Assembly: GCA_900754795.1 (NCBI GenBank)
Contig: CAAEEA010000042.1
Location: 1-16,574, forward strand
DNA from: Clostridia bacterium
GTDB taxonomy: Bacteria; Bacillota; Clostridia; Peptostreptococcales; Anaerovoracaceae
Length of the DNA stretch: 16,574 bases
Reading direction: 5' to 3'
Shown: one piece after another, positions 1 to 6,756 of the stretch
Numbering within the stretch: position 1 is the stretch's first letter
Layout of the letters: each line of letters opens with the position of its first letter
Made by a program: the position numbers and the translations under genes
Notes under the pieces: model-generated
Told to the model about the DNA's origin: nothing
What the model saw: the letters and a program-made list of their open reading frames with translations, nothing else
The model's database searches: none

Positions 1-1
1 C

Positions 2-799
2 GTTTTGATGATGGCCTTTGTTATGGTACTTTCCATGGCCGTCCTTACCGGATGTGGCAGCGATGAAAATGAAACAGCCGAAGGAACTGAAACTCTTGTC
101 GTAGGACTTGACGACACTTTTGCTCCTATGGGATTCAGAGACAGTGACGGAAATCTTGTGGGATTTGATATCGACCTTGCAAACGCCGTAGGTGAAGAAC
201 TGGGCATGACCGTTGAGTTTAAGCCGATAGACTGGAACGCCAAGGAAATCGAGCTTGAAGCAGGAACTATTGACTGCGTATGGAACGGAATGTCCATTAC
301 ACCTGACAGAATGGAGAATATGGCGCTTACAGACAAGTACCTCAACAACAAGATCGTTCTTATGACCCTCGCCGATTCCGATCTTGACGTTAAGGAAGCT
401 TCTGAGCTGGCTGAACTCAATATCGGCACACAGGTAGATTCATCCGCGCTGAAAATGCTTCAGGAAAATGAGGCTTATGAATCTTTTAAAGATAATATAA
501 GCGAATACGGCAATTACGACGATGCTATCATGGATCTGAAAGCCGGACGTGTCGACGTCATCGCGGTAGACCAGGTGCTGGGTGAGTATACAAACAACAA
601 TCTCGGCGGCGAGATGAAAGAATGTACTTATAATCTCGGAGACGACTATTATGTTATAGGCTGCGCCAAGGACAACACTGAACTCAGAGATCAGATCAAC
701 GGCGCGATCGAAAAACTGGTTGAGGACGGTACGGCTGCTGAGATCAGCGAAAAGTGGTTCGGCAAGGATATCGTAGTGTTTGAACCGCTGGAATCCTGA
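2..799 (+). CDS. Polar amino acid ABC transporter, substrate-binding lipoprotein (5' partial)
   Basis: Extracellular solute-binding protein of the SBP_bac_3 family, which captures an amino acid outside the membrane and delivers it to the permease encoded next. The reading frame is open to the window edge, and the visible N-terminus is already the hydrophobic part of a signal peptide, so the true start lies a few codons upstream of base 1. A lipobox (LTGC) puts the lipid-modified cysteine at codon 53-55, followed by an acidic Gly/Ser/Asp/Glu linker. The body shows the family pattern: a DDTFAPMGF start, GFDIDLANAVGEELG, WDGMS-like WNGMSITPDRME (the Arg normally binds the substrate carboxylate), and a hinge-region DLKAGRVDVIAVDQ. 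The protein ends EKWFGKDIV, typical of the family. The substrate cannot be read from sequence; a polar amino acid or cystine is likely. It is the first gene of a binding protein-permease-ATPase unit. Confidence 0.93.
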   Translation, partial: VLMMAFVMVLSMAVLTGCGSDENETAEGTETLVVGLDDTFAPMGFRDSDGNLVGFDIDLANAVGEELGMTVEFKPIDWNAKEIELEAGTIDCVWNGMSITPDRMENMALTDKYLNNKIVLMTLADSDLDVKEASELAELNIGTQVDSSALKMLQENEAYESFKDNISEYGNYDDAIMDLKAGRVDVIAVDQVLGEYTNNNLGGEMKECTYNLGDDYYVIGCAKDNTELRDQINGAIEKLVEDGTAAEISEKWFGKDIVVFEPLES

Positions 800-841
800 T
801 AAGGGAAATATGACGACAATCTGATCAAGATCAATTAAAAA

Positions 842-869
842 AGGGGGTCTCTTTTTACAGAGACCCCCT
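842..869. terminator. Strong intergenic hairpin between binding protein and permease genes
   Basis: An 11-bp perfect inverted repeat (842-852 with 859-869, core GGGGGTCTCT/AGAGACCCCC) surrounds a 6-base loop. On the + strand it is not followed by a T-run, so it should not terminate the operon; it more likely stabilises the 3' end of the binding-protein mRNA and lowers permease and ATPase expression relative to it, a common arrangement in such operons (inference). Read on the - strand the same stem is followed by a T-rich run (complement of the A-run at 836-842), so it is a canonical intrinsic terminator for antisense transcription. Confidence 0.7.
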
Positions 870-886
870 GAAAACCGGTGAACAAT

Positions 887-1546
887 ATGGAAAAAATTTT
901 AGATTTTCTGCCTTTCATGCTCGAGGGAACGGTGACGACTATAGAGCTGTTTATACTTACTCTGGCAATATCCCTTCCGCTGGGACTGCCGGTAGCTCTG
1001 GGAAGCAACAGCCACCTGAAACCTCTGAGCTTTTTGTGTAAGGTATATGTGTGGGTATTCAGAGGAACACCGCTTTTGTTACAGCTGTATTTCTTCTACT
1101 TTTTCTTTCCGCTTGTTCTGGACATTCAGACCAGTCCGTTTTTTACGGTCGTCCTGGCATACGTGCTTAATTACGCGGCATACTTCGCGGAGATATACAG
1201 AGGAGGAATCAACAGTATAGATTCAGGACAGTACGACGCGGCTCACGCTCTCGGACTTTCCAAAGGGCAGACCATGATAGACATCATACTGCCGCAGACC
1301 ATGAAAGCCATACTGCCGCCTACGGTAAACGAGGCGATTACACTCGTTAAAGATACGGCGCTGGCTTCGACTCTGCCGATCATCGACCTTATGAAAGCCA
1401 CCAACAGCGCGGTAAACAGGACTACGGACATGACTCCGTTTTTCTTTGCGGCGCTGCTCTATCTGCTTATGACTTTCGTTCTGACGATTATCGCAGGCAG
1501 ACTGGAAAAACATTTTTCCAGATATGACGCGAAAGGGGACAGATGA
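887..1546 (+). CDS. Polar amino acid ABC transporter, permease (HisM/GlnP family)
   Basis: Integral membrane subunit of the importer. From ATG 887 it has 219 residues, normal for the family. It carries the N-terminal LEGTVTTIEL segment, RGTPLLLQL (about 59-67), a transmembrane stretch with AYFAEIYRGGI, and the EAA loop GQYDAAHALGLSKG...LPQ (about 114-137) that contacts the ATPase, with the first Glu replaced by Asp. Four to five hydrophobic segments are visible, the last at about 185-203. An in-frame GTG at 878 is possible, but ATG 887 has GGTGA at 877-881 as a ribosome site at suitable distance, while nothing suitable lies before 878. The ribosome site is only 8 bases after the hairpin at 842-869. 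The stop codon overlaps the start of the ATPase gene, implying translational coupling. Confidence 0.92.
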   Translation: MEKILDFLPFMLEGTVTTIELFILTLAISLPLGLPVALGSNSHLKPLSFLCKVYVWVFRGTPLLLQLYFFYFFFPLVLDIQTSPFFTVVLAYVLNYAAYFAEIYRGGINSIDSGQYDAAHALGLSKGQTMIDIILPQTMKAILPPTVNEAITLVKDTALASTLPIIDLMKATNSAVNRTTDMTPFFFAALLYLLMTFVLTIIAGRLEKHFSRYDAKGDR

Positions 1547-2244
1547 TGGAAAGAGAAATGATTCTTGAAATGAAAGATATCGTGAAAGACTTCGGCGATT
1601 TCAGAGCCGTAGATCACGTCAGCTTTTCCATGCATAAAGGTGAAATCGTAGCCATAATAGGTCCGTCCGGTTCCGGCAAGAGCACGCTGCTCAGGTGTAT
1701 AAACGGGCTCAATACCATAACATCCGGCGAGATCAGGCTCAACGGTACTACGGGAATGGTTTTTCAGCACTTTAACCTTTTCCCTCACATGACATGCATG
1801 GATAATATCACATACGCTCCGATCAAAGTAAAAAAGGAAGATAAGGCCACAGTCACTGAAAGGGCAAGAGGACTCCTCAAAATGGTAGGACTTGAATCTA
1901 AAGCGGGAGTATATCCGGCACAGATCTCAGGCGGCCAGAAACAGAGGATCGCCATAGCAAGAGCGCTTGCGATGGAACCTGATCTGATGCTGTTTGACGA
2001 GCCCACTTCAGCCCTTGATCCGGAAATAACCGGAGAGGTTCTCAATGTAATGAAACGCCTGGCGGAAAGCCATACTACAATGATAATCGTCACTCACGAG
2101 ATGGGTTTTGCCAAAGAAGTCGCAGACAGAGTGGTGTTTATGGATAATGGAGTAATCGTTGAGGAGGGATCTCCAAAGGAGATATTTGAAAGACCAAAAA
2201 GTGAAAGACTGGTGGCATTCCTCAGCTCCATGCTCAGGGCATAG
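1543..2244 (+). CDS. Polar amino acid ABC transporter, ATP-binding protein (GlnQ-like)
   Basis: ATPase subunit that powers the importer from the cytoplasmic side. Motifs in order: Walker A GPSGSGKST (40-48), Q-loop GMVFQHFNLFPHMT (71-84), signature ISGGQKQR (128-135; Ile in place of the usual Leu), Walker B DLMLFDE (147-153), D-loop SALD, and switch His185 in VTHEMGF. The start ATG overlaps the permease stop (ATGA); a second ATG follows directly at 1546, and AAAGGGGA at 1531-1538 serves either. The 233-residue protein is missing about 15 residues that family members usually have between the SGEIxLxG strand and GMVFQ (here only two residues remain), while all catalytic motifs are intact. It is the last gene of the transporter unit and is followed by a terminator. 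Confidence 0.94.
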   Translation: MMEREMILEMKDIVKDFGDFRAVDHVSFSMHKGEIVAIIGPSGSGKSTLLRCINGLNTITSGEIRLNGTTGMVFQHFNLFPHMTCMDNITYAPIKVKKEDKATVTERARGLLKMVGLESKAGVYPAQISGGQKQRIAIARALAMEPDLMLFDEPTSALDPEITGEVLNVMKRLAESHTTMIIVTHEMGFAKEVADRVVFMDNGVIVEEGSPKEIFERPKSERLVAFLSSMLRA

Positions 2245-2306
2245 AACAGAGCCGCTTTCTTTAAACAAAAATTTAAAAGAGGCGTATACTTTAAATACGC
2301 GTACAG

Positions 2307-2349
2307 CCCCCGGACAACAGGCTATAAGTCCGGGGGTTTACTTTTTGTT
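2307..2349 (+). terminator. Intrinsic terminator of the amino acid transporter operon
   Basis: A perfect 9-bp GC-rich stem (CCCCCGGAC at 2307-2315 with GTCCGGGGG at 2328-2336) with a 12-base loop is followed by a T-rich tract (TTTACTTTTTGTT). A second small hairpin lies just upstream (GCGTAT at 2282-2287 with ATACGC at 2295-2300). The 191-base gap from 2245 to 2435 otherwise holds only the dlt promoter and leader. Confidence 0.92.
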
Positions 2350-2358
2350 AAAAAAAGG

Positions 2359-2388
2359 TTGACAGTGTACTATGTGTTATAGTACACT
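2359..2388 (+). promoter_or_regulatory. Probable sigma-A promoter of the dlt operon
   Basis: A consensus -35 TTGACA lies at 2359-2364. The best-spaced -10 is TACACT at 2383-2388 (18-base spacer, 4 of 6 matches); TATAGT at 2378-2383 is a better hexamer but would leave only 13 bases of spacer. Transcription would begin near 2395, giving a leader of about 40 bases before the ATG of dltA. The spacer and -10 coincide with a palindrome, so a repressor could block RNA polymerase directly. Confidence 0.7.
2364..2388. promoter_or_regulatory. Palindromic operator in the dlt promoter, GntR/YtrA-like
   Basis: Two perfect 10-base arms, AGTGTACTAT (2364-2373) and ATAGTACACT (2379-2388), are separated by 5 bases. 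The arms begin at the last base of the -35 and end at the last base of the candidate -10. The pattern AGTGTA-TA...TA-TACACT resembles operators of GntR-family regulators of the YtrA subgroup (recognised from memory, not searched). No such regulator gene is in the window, so control would be in trans. The arms might alternatively form an RNA hairpin only if transcription started upstream. Confidence 0.65.
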
Positions 2389-2435
2389 TAGAGCAAGGGT
2401 GGAACACCTAAAAAAGAAGCAAAGGAGGGAACAAC

Positions 2436-3920
2436 ATGACAGCGTCGGTTTTACAGATGATCGAAGATCAGGTAAAGCTAAACGGAGAGAAAAAAGCCGT
2501 GGTCACTGCTTTTGGAAGCATAACGTATGATCAGCTGTGGAAAATGTCATTTTCCGTAGCACGCTGGCTTGAAGAAAAGACGGGACATGACAGAAAACCA
2601 ATCATAGTGTACGGCCATAAAAGTCCGCTTATGATAGTGTGTTTCATGGCATGCGCCAGAGCAGGCAGAGCATATTGCCCTGTCGATTCATCGCTTCCTC
2701 AGAACAGGATCGAAGAGATAGCCGCTGCCGTGGGAAACCCGTATATTCTGGCGACAGAAGAACTAAAAGCAGACGGATATGAGATTCTGTGCCGTGATCA
2801 GATCGCCGCGGCGGCAGATGGCGATTTTTCGGGAAGAGATACAGCGCCGGAGGATGAGGATGTTTTTTACATAATATTCACTTCCGGAAGTACAGGCAAA
2901 CCTAAAGGCGTGGAAGTGACAGCGGCCAACCTGAGTTCTTTCCTTCAATGGTCTTCAGCGCTCGTCATAGAGAAAGCGGGTCCTGGTCTGACTTTTATGA
3001 ATCAGGCGCCTTTCTCCTTTGACCTTTCTGTGATGGATACATACACTTCACTTGTATCTGGAGGAACCCTCGTATGTCTTGACAAAGATATGCTGTCAGA
3101 CATGAACAGGATGTTTGCCTTTCTGCAAGGACAGAAGATCCAGTGTTTTGTCTCGACGCCTTCATTTGCCGAGATGTGCATGGCAGATCCGGGATTCACA
3201 GGAGAGAAACTGCCGGAGATTAAGATCTTTCTTTTCTGCGGCGAAAGGCTGACGGTGGATACGGCCGCGAAGCTCAGGAGCAGGTTCCCTGCCGCGGTGA
3301 TAATGAATACCTACGGACCTACAGAGTCTACGGTAGCCGTTACTTCTCAGGAGATCACAGAGGAAATTATAAACAGCGGGGATCTTCTTCCGATCGGGAC
3401 TCCGAAAAAGGGGACGGAGCTCCATATAATAGATGAAGAAATATATATTTCAGGGGATACAGTAGCAAAAGGGTATTTTAAAGATATGGAAAAAACCAAA
3501 AAAGCTTTTGTGTTTTTAAAAGATGAGTCGTCAAAGCCGGTGCGGGCATATAAGACCGGTGATAAGGGGTATTTTAAGAACGGCAGCTATTACTGCACCG
3601 GCAGGAGCGACCATCAGATCAAGATGAGGGGATACAGGATAGAACTGGGAGATATTGAAGAAAACCTTACGGCTCTTCCGGAGATAGAGCAGGCTGCTGT
3701 TATACCGAGGAGAGACGGTGAAAAGATAAGGAGTCTTACAGCTTTTGTGGTAGCCCCCGGACTGTCCGGCAGCCCGGCGGATATGAGAATGATAAAAAGT
3801 ATGCTCAAGGATCGCCTGCCTCACTATATGATCCCCAGAGCGGTTAAATTCCTTGACAGGCTTCCGGTAACGGTAAACGGCAAACTGGACAGAAAAAAAT
3901 TAGAGGAACAGTTTTTATGA
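2436..3920 (+). CDS. dltA: D-alanine--D-alanyl carrier protein ligase DltA
   Basis: Cytoplasmic adenylation enzyme that activates D-alanine with ATP and loads it on the phosphopantetheine of DltC, the first step of teichoic acid D-alanylation. The 494-residue length fits the family (about 500). ANL-superfamily core motifs are all present: the P-loop-like TSGSTGKPKG (149-158), NTYGPTE (291-297), YKTGD (372-376), GRSDHQIKMRGYRIELG (389-405) and NGKLDRKK with catalytic Lys483. FCGE at 267-270 places a Cys where DltA enzymes carry the Cys linked with D-Ala selectivity, which favours DltA over other amino acid adenylation domains. No condensation or carrier domain is fused. AAAGGAGGG at 2421-2429 is a strong ribosome site. 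It is the first gene of the dlt operon and overlaps dltB by 4 bases. Confidence 0.97.
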   Translation: MTASVLQMIEDQVKLNGEKKAVVTAFGSITYDQLWKMSFSVARWLEEKTGHDRKPIIVYGHKSPLMIVCFMACARAGRAYCPVDSSLPQNRIEEIAAAVGNPYILATEELKADGYEILCRDQIAAAADGDFSGRDTAPEDEDVFYIIFTSGSTGKPKGVEVTAANLSSFLQWSSALVIEKAGPGLTFMNQAPFSFDLSVMDTYTSLVSGGTLVCLDKDMLSDMNRMFAFLQGQKIQCFVSTPSFAEMCMADPGFTGEKLPEIKIFLFCGERLTVDTAAKLRSRFPAAVIMNTYGPTESTVAVTSQEITEEIINSGDLLPIGTPKKGTELHIIDEEIYISGDTVAKGYFKDMEKTKKAFVFLKDESSKPVRAYKTGDKGYFKNGSYYCTGRSDHQIKMRGYRIELGDIEENLTALPEIEQAAVIPRRDGEKIRSLTAFVVAPGLSGSPADMRMIKSMLKDRLPHYMIPRAVKFLDRLPVTVNGKLDRKKLEEQFL

Positions 3921-5068
3921 CTTTATTTGGTGAGATATATTTTTTCTTTCTGGCAGGCGCGCTGCTGATACCGGCGGTGATAATGGGGATAGCCGAAAAA
4001 CCCCTGAGACACTACGGGTTTCTTATCACAGTCATATTCGTGGCGCTCGCCACGGTATCCGAACCGGAGCAGCTGGTTTATCTGATTGTTTACTGCATGG
4101 TTCAGATACTGCTCGTGAAGGGTTTTGTCCGTATCAGGAAAACACGAGGAGCTAACAAGGCGCTTTTCAGGATATTCATACTCTTTTCCCTCGCGCCTCT
4201 CCTGACAGTTAAGATAAGCGGCCTTGCCGGTGAAAGTATATTCGGTTTTATCGGCATATCGTATTTGACATTTAAGGCGATACAGGTTCTCATCGAGATA
4301 GAGGACGGCCTGATCGAAGAGATAAGAGTGTTCGATTTTCTGTATTTTCTTCTGTTTTTCCCCTGCTTTACATCAGGACCCATAGACAGGAGCAGGAGAT
4401 TTACGCGGGACATGTACGCGGTTATTCCCAAAAAAGAGTATCTGGATCTCGTCGGAAACGGCCTGATGAAAATATGCCTCGGCATGGTATATAAATTTGT
4501 GATCGCGTCCTTGTTTTTTCAGGGAATGACTTATCTCGGATCAGCCATAGGAGATGACTGGGCCGGTTCAGATCTTGCATATATGTACTGCTACGGATTT
4601 TATCTGTTCTTTGATTTTGCCGGATACAGCCAGATGGCCGTCGGAATCAGCTATATGCTCGGGATAAGGACTCCTGACAATTTCAATAAACCATTTATAA
4701 GTTCCGATATCAAAGAGTTCTGGGACAGATGGCATATAACTCTTTCACACTGGTTCAGGGATTTCGTCTTTTCGAGATTCATGATGGCATCCATCAGGGG
4801 AAAGTGGTTTAAGAACAAACTTACGGGAGCGACCCTTGGTTTCATGATCAATATGACGCTGATGGGTCTGTGGCACGGTCTGACATGGGGTTATATCCTG
4901 TACGGAGTATATCACGGCCTGCTGCTTTCGGTAACGGAAATATATCAGAAAAAATCAGCATTCTATAAAAAACATAAAAAGAAAAAATGGTACAAAGCGA
5001 CAGGAACCGTAATCACGTTTAATCTGGTGATGATCGGATTTCTGATATTCTCAGGGAAAATCATATAA
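3917..5068 (+). CDS. dltB: D-alanyl transfer membrane protein DltB (MBOAT family)
   Basis: Polytopic membrane O-acyltransferase-family protein that takes D-alanyl from DltC on the inside and enables its passage to the outer face. The 383-residue protein has many hydrophobic helices. MBOAT hallmarks are PCFTSGPIDRSRRF (149-162), the FDFAGYSQMAVGISYMLG stretch (232-249), KEFWDRWHITLSHWFRDFVF (266-285) and GLWHG...YGVYHG, with the invariant His320 and a second His333. A basic tail (KKHKKKKW, about 351-358) precedes the last membrane helix. Its start codon lies inside the stop of dltA (ATGA), with only a modest AGAGGAA site at 3902-3908, so translation is probably coupled. A 17-base gap separates it from dltC. 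Confidence 0.96.
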   Translation: MTLFGEIYFFFLAGALLIPAVIMGIAEKPLRHYGFLITVIFVALATVSEPEQLVYLIVYCMVQILLVKGFVRIRKTRGANKALFRIFILFSLAPLLTVKISGLAGESIFGFIGISYLTFKAIQVLIEIEDGLIEEIRVFDFLYFLLFFPCFTSGPIDRSRRFTRDMYAVIPKKEYLDLVGNGLMKICLGMVYKFVIASLFFQGMTYLGSAIGDDWAGSDLAYMYCYGFYLFFDFAGYSQMAVGISYMLGIRTPDNFNKPFISSDIKEFWDRWHITLSHWFRDFVFSRFMMASIRGKWFKNKLTGATLGFMINMTLMGLWHGLTWGYILYGVYHGLLLSVTEIYQKKSAFYKKHKKKKWYKATGTVITFNLVMIGFLIFSGKII

Positions 5069-5085
5069 AAAGGAAGGGAAATAAA

Positions 5086-5340
5086 ATGGAAAATAAAGAA
5101 ATCATCGTAAGAGAGACAGTTCTCGCTCTGCTGGAAGATATATGCGGAGATGACGCGGTCAGAGCGGACGGAGACATAAATCTCCTTGAAGAAGACCTCA
5201 TGGATTCGCTGGATTATACAGAGCTGCTGGTAGGAATCGAAGAAGCTCTTTCAGTTACCATGGCGCCATCTGAGTTTAAGCGGGAAGAAATGGATACGCC
5301 TAATAAGATAATCGGCCAGGTGCTCAGAAGAGTAAGATAA
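5086..5340 (+). CDS. dltC: D-alanyl carrier protein DltC
   Basis: Small acidic acyl-carrier-type protein (84 residues; family about 78-80) that carries D-alanine as a thioester on phosphopantetheine between DltA and DltB. The attachment site is Ser41 in LMDSLDYTEL (38-47), the usual DSLD context of DltC, with a conserved hydrophobic helix LLVGIEEALSV after it. The ribosome site AAAGGAAGGG (5069-5078) is well placed before ATG 5086. It is flanked closely by dltB and dltD (17 and 15 bases), as in known dlt operons, which supports the assignment over a fatty-acid ACP. Confidence 0.95.
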   Translation: MENKEIIVRETVLALLEDICGDDAVRADGDINLLEEDLMDSLDYTELLVGIEEALSVTMAPSEFKREEMDTPNKIIGQVLRRVR

Positions 5341-5355
5341 TAAAAGGTTTGTAAA

Positions 5356-6525
5356 ATGAAGAAAATAACAGCTTTTGTCGCGGCGCTTATACTGTTTTTC
5401 GCCGCCGCGCTGTCTGTTCACATGATCTCGGGGCAGAACCTGGATACTAACAACCGCGAGTTCGGGACGTGGATAAGCACAAAAAAAGATCTGTCATATA
5501 AAGCTGTAAGCATGAATATAGAAGAAGATACTGTGCTTATGATGGGGTCGTCGGAATTTCAGCACGGAACGAAGACTCCCTATCACCCCACGAGGATATT
5601 CAGGGATCTGGGAATGAATGTAATGTGCATAGGCGCCGCTCAGAATCAGTGTCTGTCGCACGCCGTGACCCTGGGGGCGGTAGCTCCCGAACTTAAAACA
5701 AAAAAAGTCGTCCTTATAATTTCTCCCACATGGTTTTCCAGAGACAGGGCGGCCGGAAGCGGATTTGCAGCGAGATTTTCCGAAAGTCAGTATGAGGAAA
5801 TGATAAATAACGAAGAACTGTCTGAAACTACCAGGAACGCCATAGCCGACCGGGTTGACGAACTGCTCGAAATAAGCCCCAAAACGCGGGAAGACGCCCG
5901 CGTCGCCCGAAAAATAGCGGCGGGAGAGCAGACAACTCTCAAAGAAAGACTTTCGTACAATCTGGACAAATGGGTGACACGGGAAAAAGAGAATATAAAT
6001 GTAGGTCTCATGTGGAAAGCCGCAGGAGGTAAAAACAATATCGAGTATGTACCTGCCGCGGAAGGCGAAGAACCCGACTGGGATGCTCTTGCAAAAAAAG
6101 CGGACGAGTCCATAGAAGGTAAAATGAACAATCAGTTCCACATGGTGGACAGCATGTATAAGAGCAAGATAAAACCCGAGTTAAAGGAACGCAAAGGCGC
6201 TGACAGGAACAGAACTTTCGGGGAATCTCCCGAATACGGGGATCTGAAGCTCTTTCTCGATGTCTGCAAAGAAGAAAGCCTTGATGTGATGCTTATACTT
6301 CTTCCCGTAAACGGGTGGTACTATGACTACACGGAATTCCCAAAAGAACAGCGGGAGATTCTTGTCACAGAGCTTGAAAAAATATCTGAGGAATACGATG
6401 TAAAATTCAAGAGTTTTTTTGATGAATGTTATACGCCGGGATTTCTTGAAGACGTGGTACATCCGGCGGGAAAAGGATGGGTGAGGATAAATGAAACAGC
6501 TTACAGGTTTTATAAAGAAATGTAA
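5356..6525 (+). CDS. dltD: D-alanyl-lipoteichoic acid biosynthesis protein DltD
   Basis: Single-pass membrane protein with an extracellular SGNH-hydrolase-like domain that acts in the last step, transfer of D-alanine to teichoic acid. Residues 4-24 form the N-terminal membrane anchor. The active-site pieces are visible: MMGSSEFQHG (62-71) with the nucleophile Ser (65 or 66), and EDVVHP (365-370), where Asp366 and His369 complete the triad. The IISPTWF and LILLPVNGWYYDY segments are also typical. Length 389 is normal. AAAGG at 5343-5347 precedes ATG 5356. The end of the gene overlaps the small dltX-like gene by 35 bases in another frame. Confidence 0.95.
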   Translation: MKKITAFVAALILFFAAALSVHMISGQNLDTNNREFGTWISTKKDLSYKAVSMNIEEDTVLMMGSSEFQHGTKTPYHPTRIFRDLGMNVMCIGAAQNQCLSHAVTLGAVAPELKTKKVVLIISPTWFSRDRAAGSGFAARFSESQYEEMINNEELSETTRNAIADRVDELLEISPKTREDARVARKIAAGEQTTLKERLSYNLDKWVTREKENINVGLMWKAAGGKNNIEYVPAAEGEEPDWDALAKKADESIEGKMNNQFHMVDSMYKSKIKPELKERKGADRNRTFGESPEYGDLKLFLDVCKEESLDVMLILLPVNGWYYDYTEFPKEQREILVTELEKISEEYDVKFKSFFDECYTPGFLEDVVHPAGKGWVRINETAYRFYKEM

Positions 6526-6652
6526 ACAGGCGGCGGACAGGAAATTCCTGCTCTACACGGGAGCGTTTTTCCTGATGATGATGGCGATGTATGTTTACAC
6601 GTTGTTCGCTGTCGGCACAGACGCGCCTGAGTTTACCTACGCGGCCTTTTAA
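6491..6652 (+). CDS. dltX: DltX-like small membrane protein (teichoic acid D-alanylation)
   Basis: A 53-codon gene too short for ordinary gene finding. It begins with ATG 6491 inside dltD (35-base overlap, different frame), with GAGG at 6483-6486 as ribosome site. The peptide has a basic start (MKQLTGFIKKCKQAADRK), one hydrophobic helix (about 19-42, rich in Phe/Met/Leu), and ends PEFTYAAF. That C-terminal F-x-Y-x-x-F pattern is the hallmark of DltX, whose Tyr (here Tyr50) is reported to carry D-alanine between DltB and DltD. Size, topology, terminal motif and operon position all agree. DltX is usually found first, before dltA; here it is last. The stop codon lies inside the loop of the terminator. 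Alternative: a chance ORF, unlikely given the motif. Confidence 0.82.
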   Translation: MKQLTGFIKKCKQAADRKFLLYTGAFFLMMMAMYVYTLFAVGTDAPEFTYAAF

Positions 6653-6664
6653 GGCCGTTTTTTT
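6642..6664 (+). terminator. Intrinsic terminator of the dlt operon
   Basis: Stem CGGCC (6642-6646) with GGCCG (6653-6657), extendable by T-A pairs towards the loop TTTTAA, followed by seven T (6658-6664) and a further T-rich stretch. It overlaps the last codons and stop of the dltX-like gene, which shows that the dlt transcript ends immediately after that small gene. Confidence 0.88.
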
Positions 6665-6684
6665 CTTTTCCGGCGACACATATA

Positions 6685-6713
6685 TTGACATATAATGTAA
6701 AATAATGTAAAAT
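6685..6713 (+). promoter_or_regulatory. Probable sigma-A promoter of yraN-comM-dprA
   Basis: TTGACA (6685-6690), 17-base spacer, TAAAAT (6708-6713; 5 of 6 matches). It sits 21 bases after the dlt terminator and gives a leader of about 37 bases before yraN. The spacer and -10 contain a tandem 10-base repeat, ATAATGTAAA at 6692-6701 and 6702-6711. Confidence 0.8.
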
Positions 6714-6756
6714 ATCCGTGACCCTGGCTTTGGACGGGACCGCCGGAAGGAGATAA

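Noticed and set aside
2159..2362. 67-codon + strand ORF from the ATPase end across the terminator and the -35 of dlt.
   Set aside because: It runs through a strong terminator and a promoter, overlaps a real gene, and has no recognisable content.
2395..2410. AGGGTGGAACACCT in the dltA leader resembles the T-box consensus (AGGGTGGAACCGCG).
   Set aside because: The match breaks at the essential end of the motif, the leader of about 40 bases is far too short for a stem I with specifier loop, and no terminator follows it. It only makes a small GGTG/CACC hairpin.
5494..6141. 215-codon ORF on the - strand within dltD.
   Set aside because: Shadow of dltD, rich in Phe/Cys/Arg and without motifs.
6670..6746. 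CCGGCG (6670-6675) and CGCCGG (6741-6746) flank the yraN promoter as an inverted repeat.
   Set aside because: Six-base arms 65 bases apart are expected by chance in this sequence, and the second arm abuts an ordinary ribosome site.
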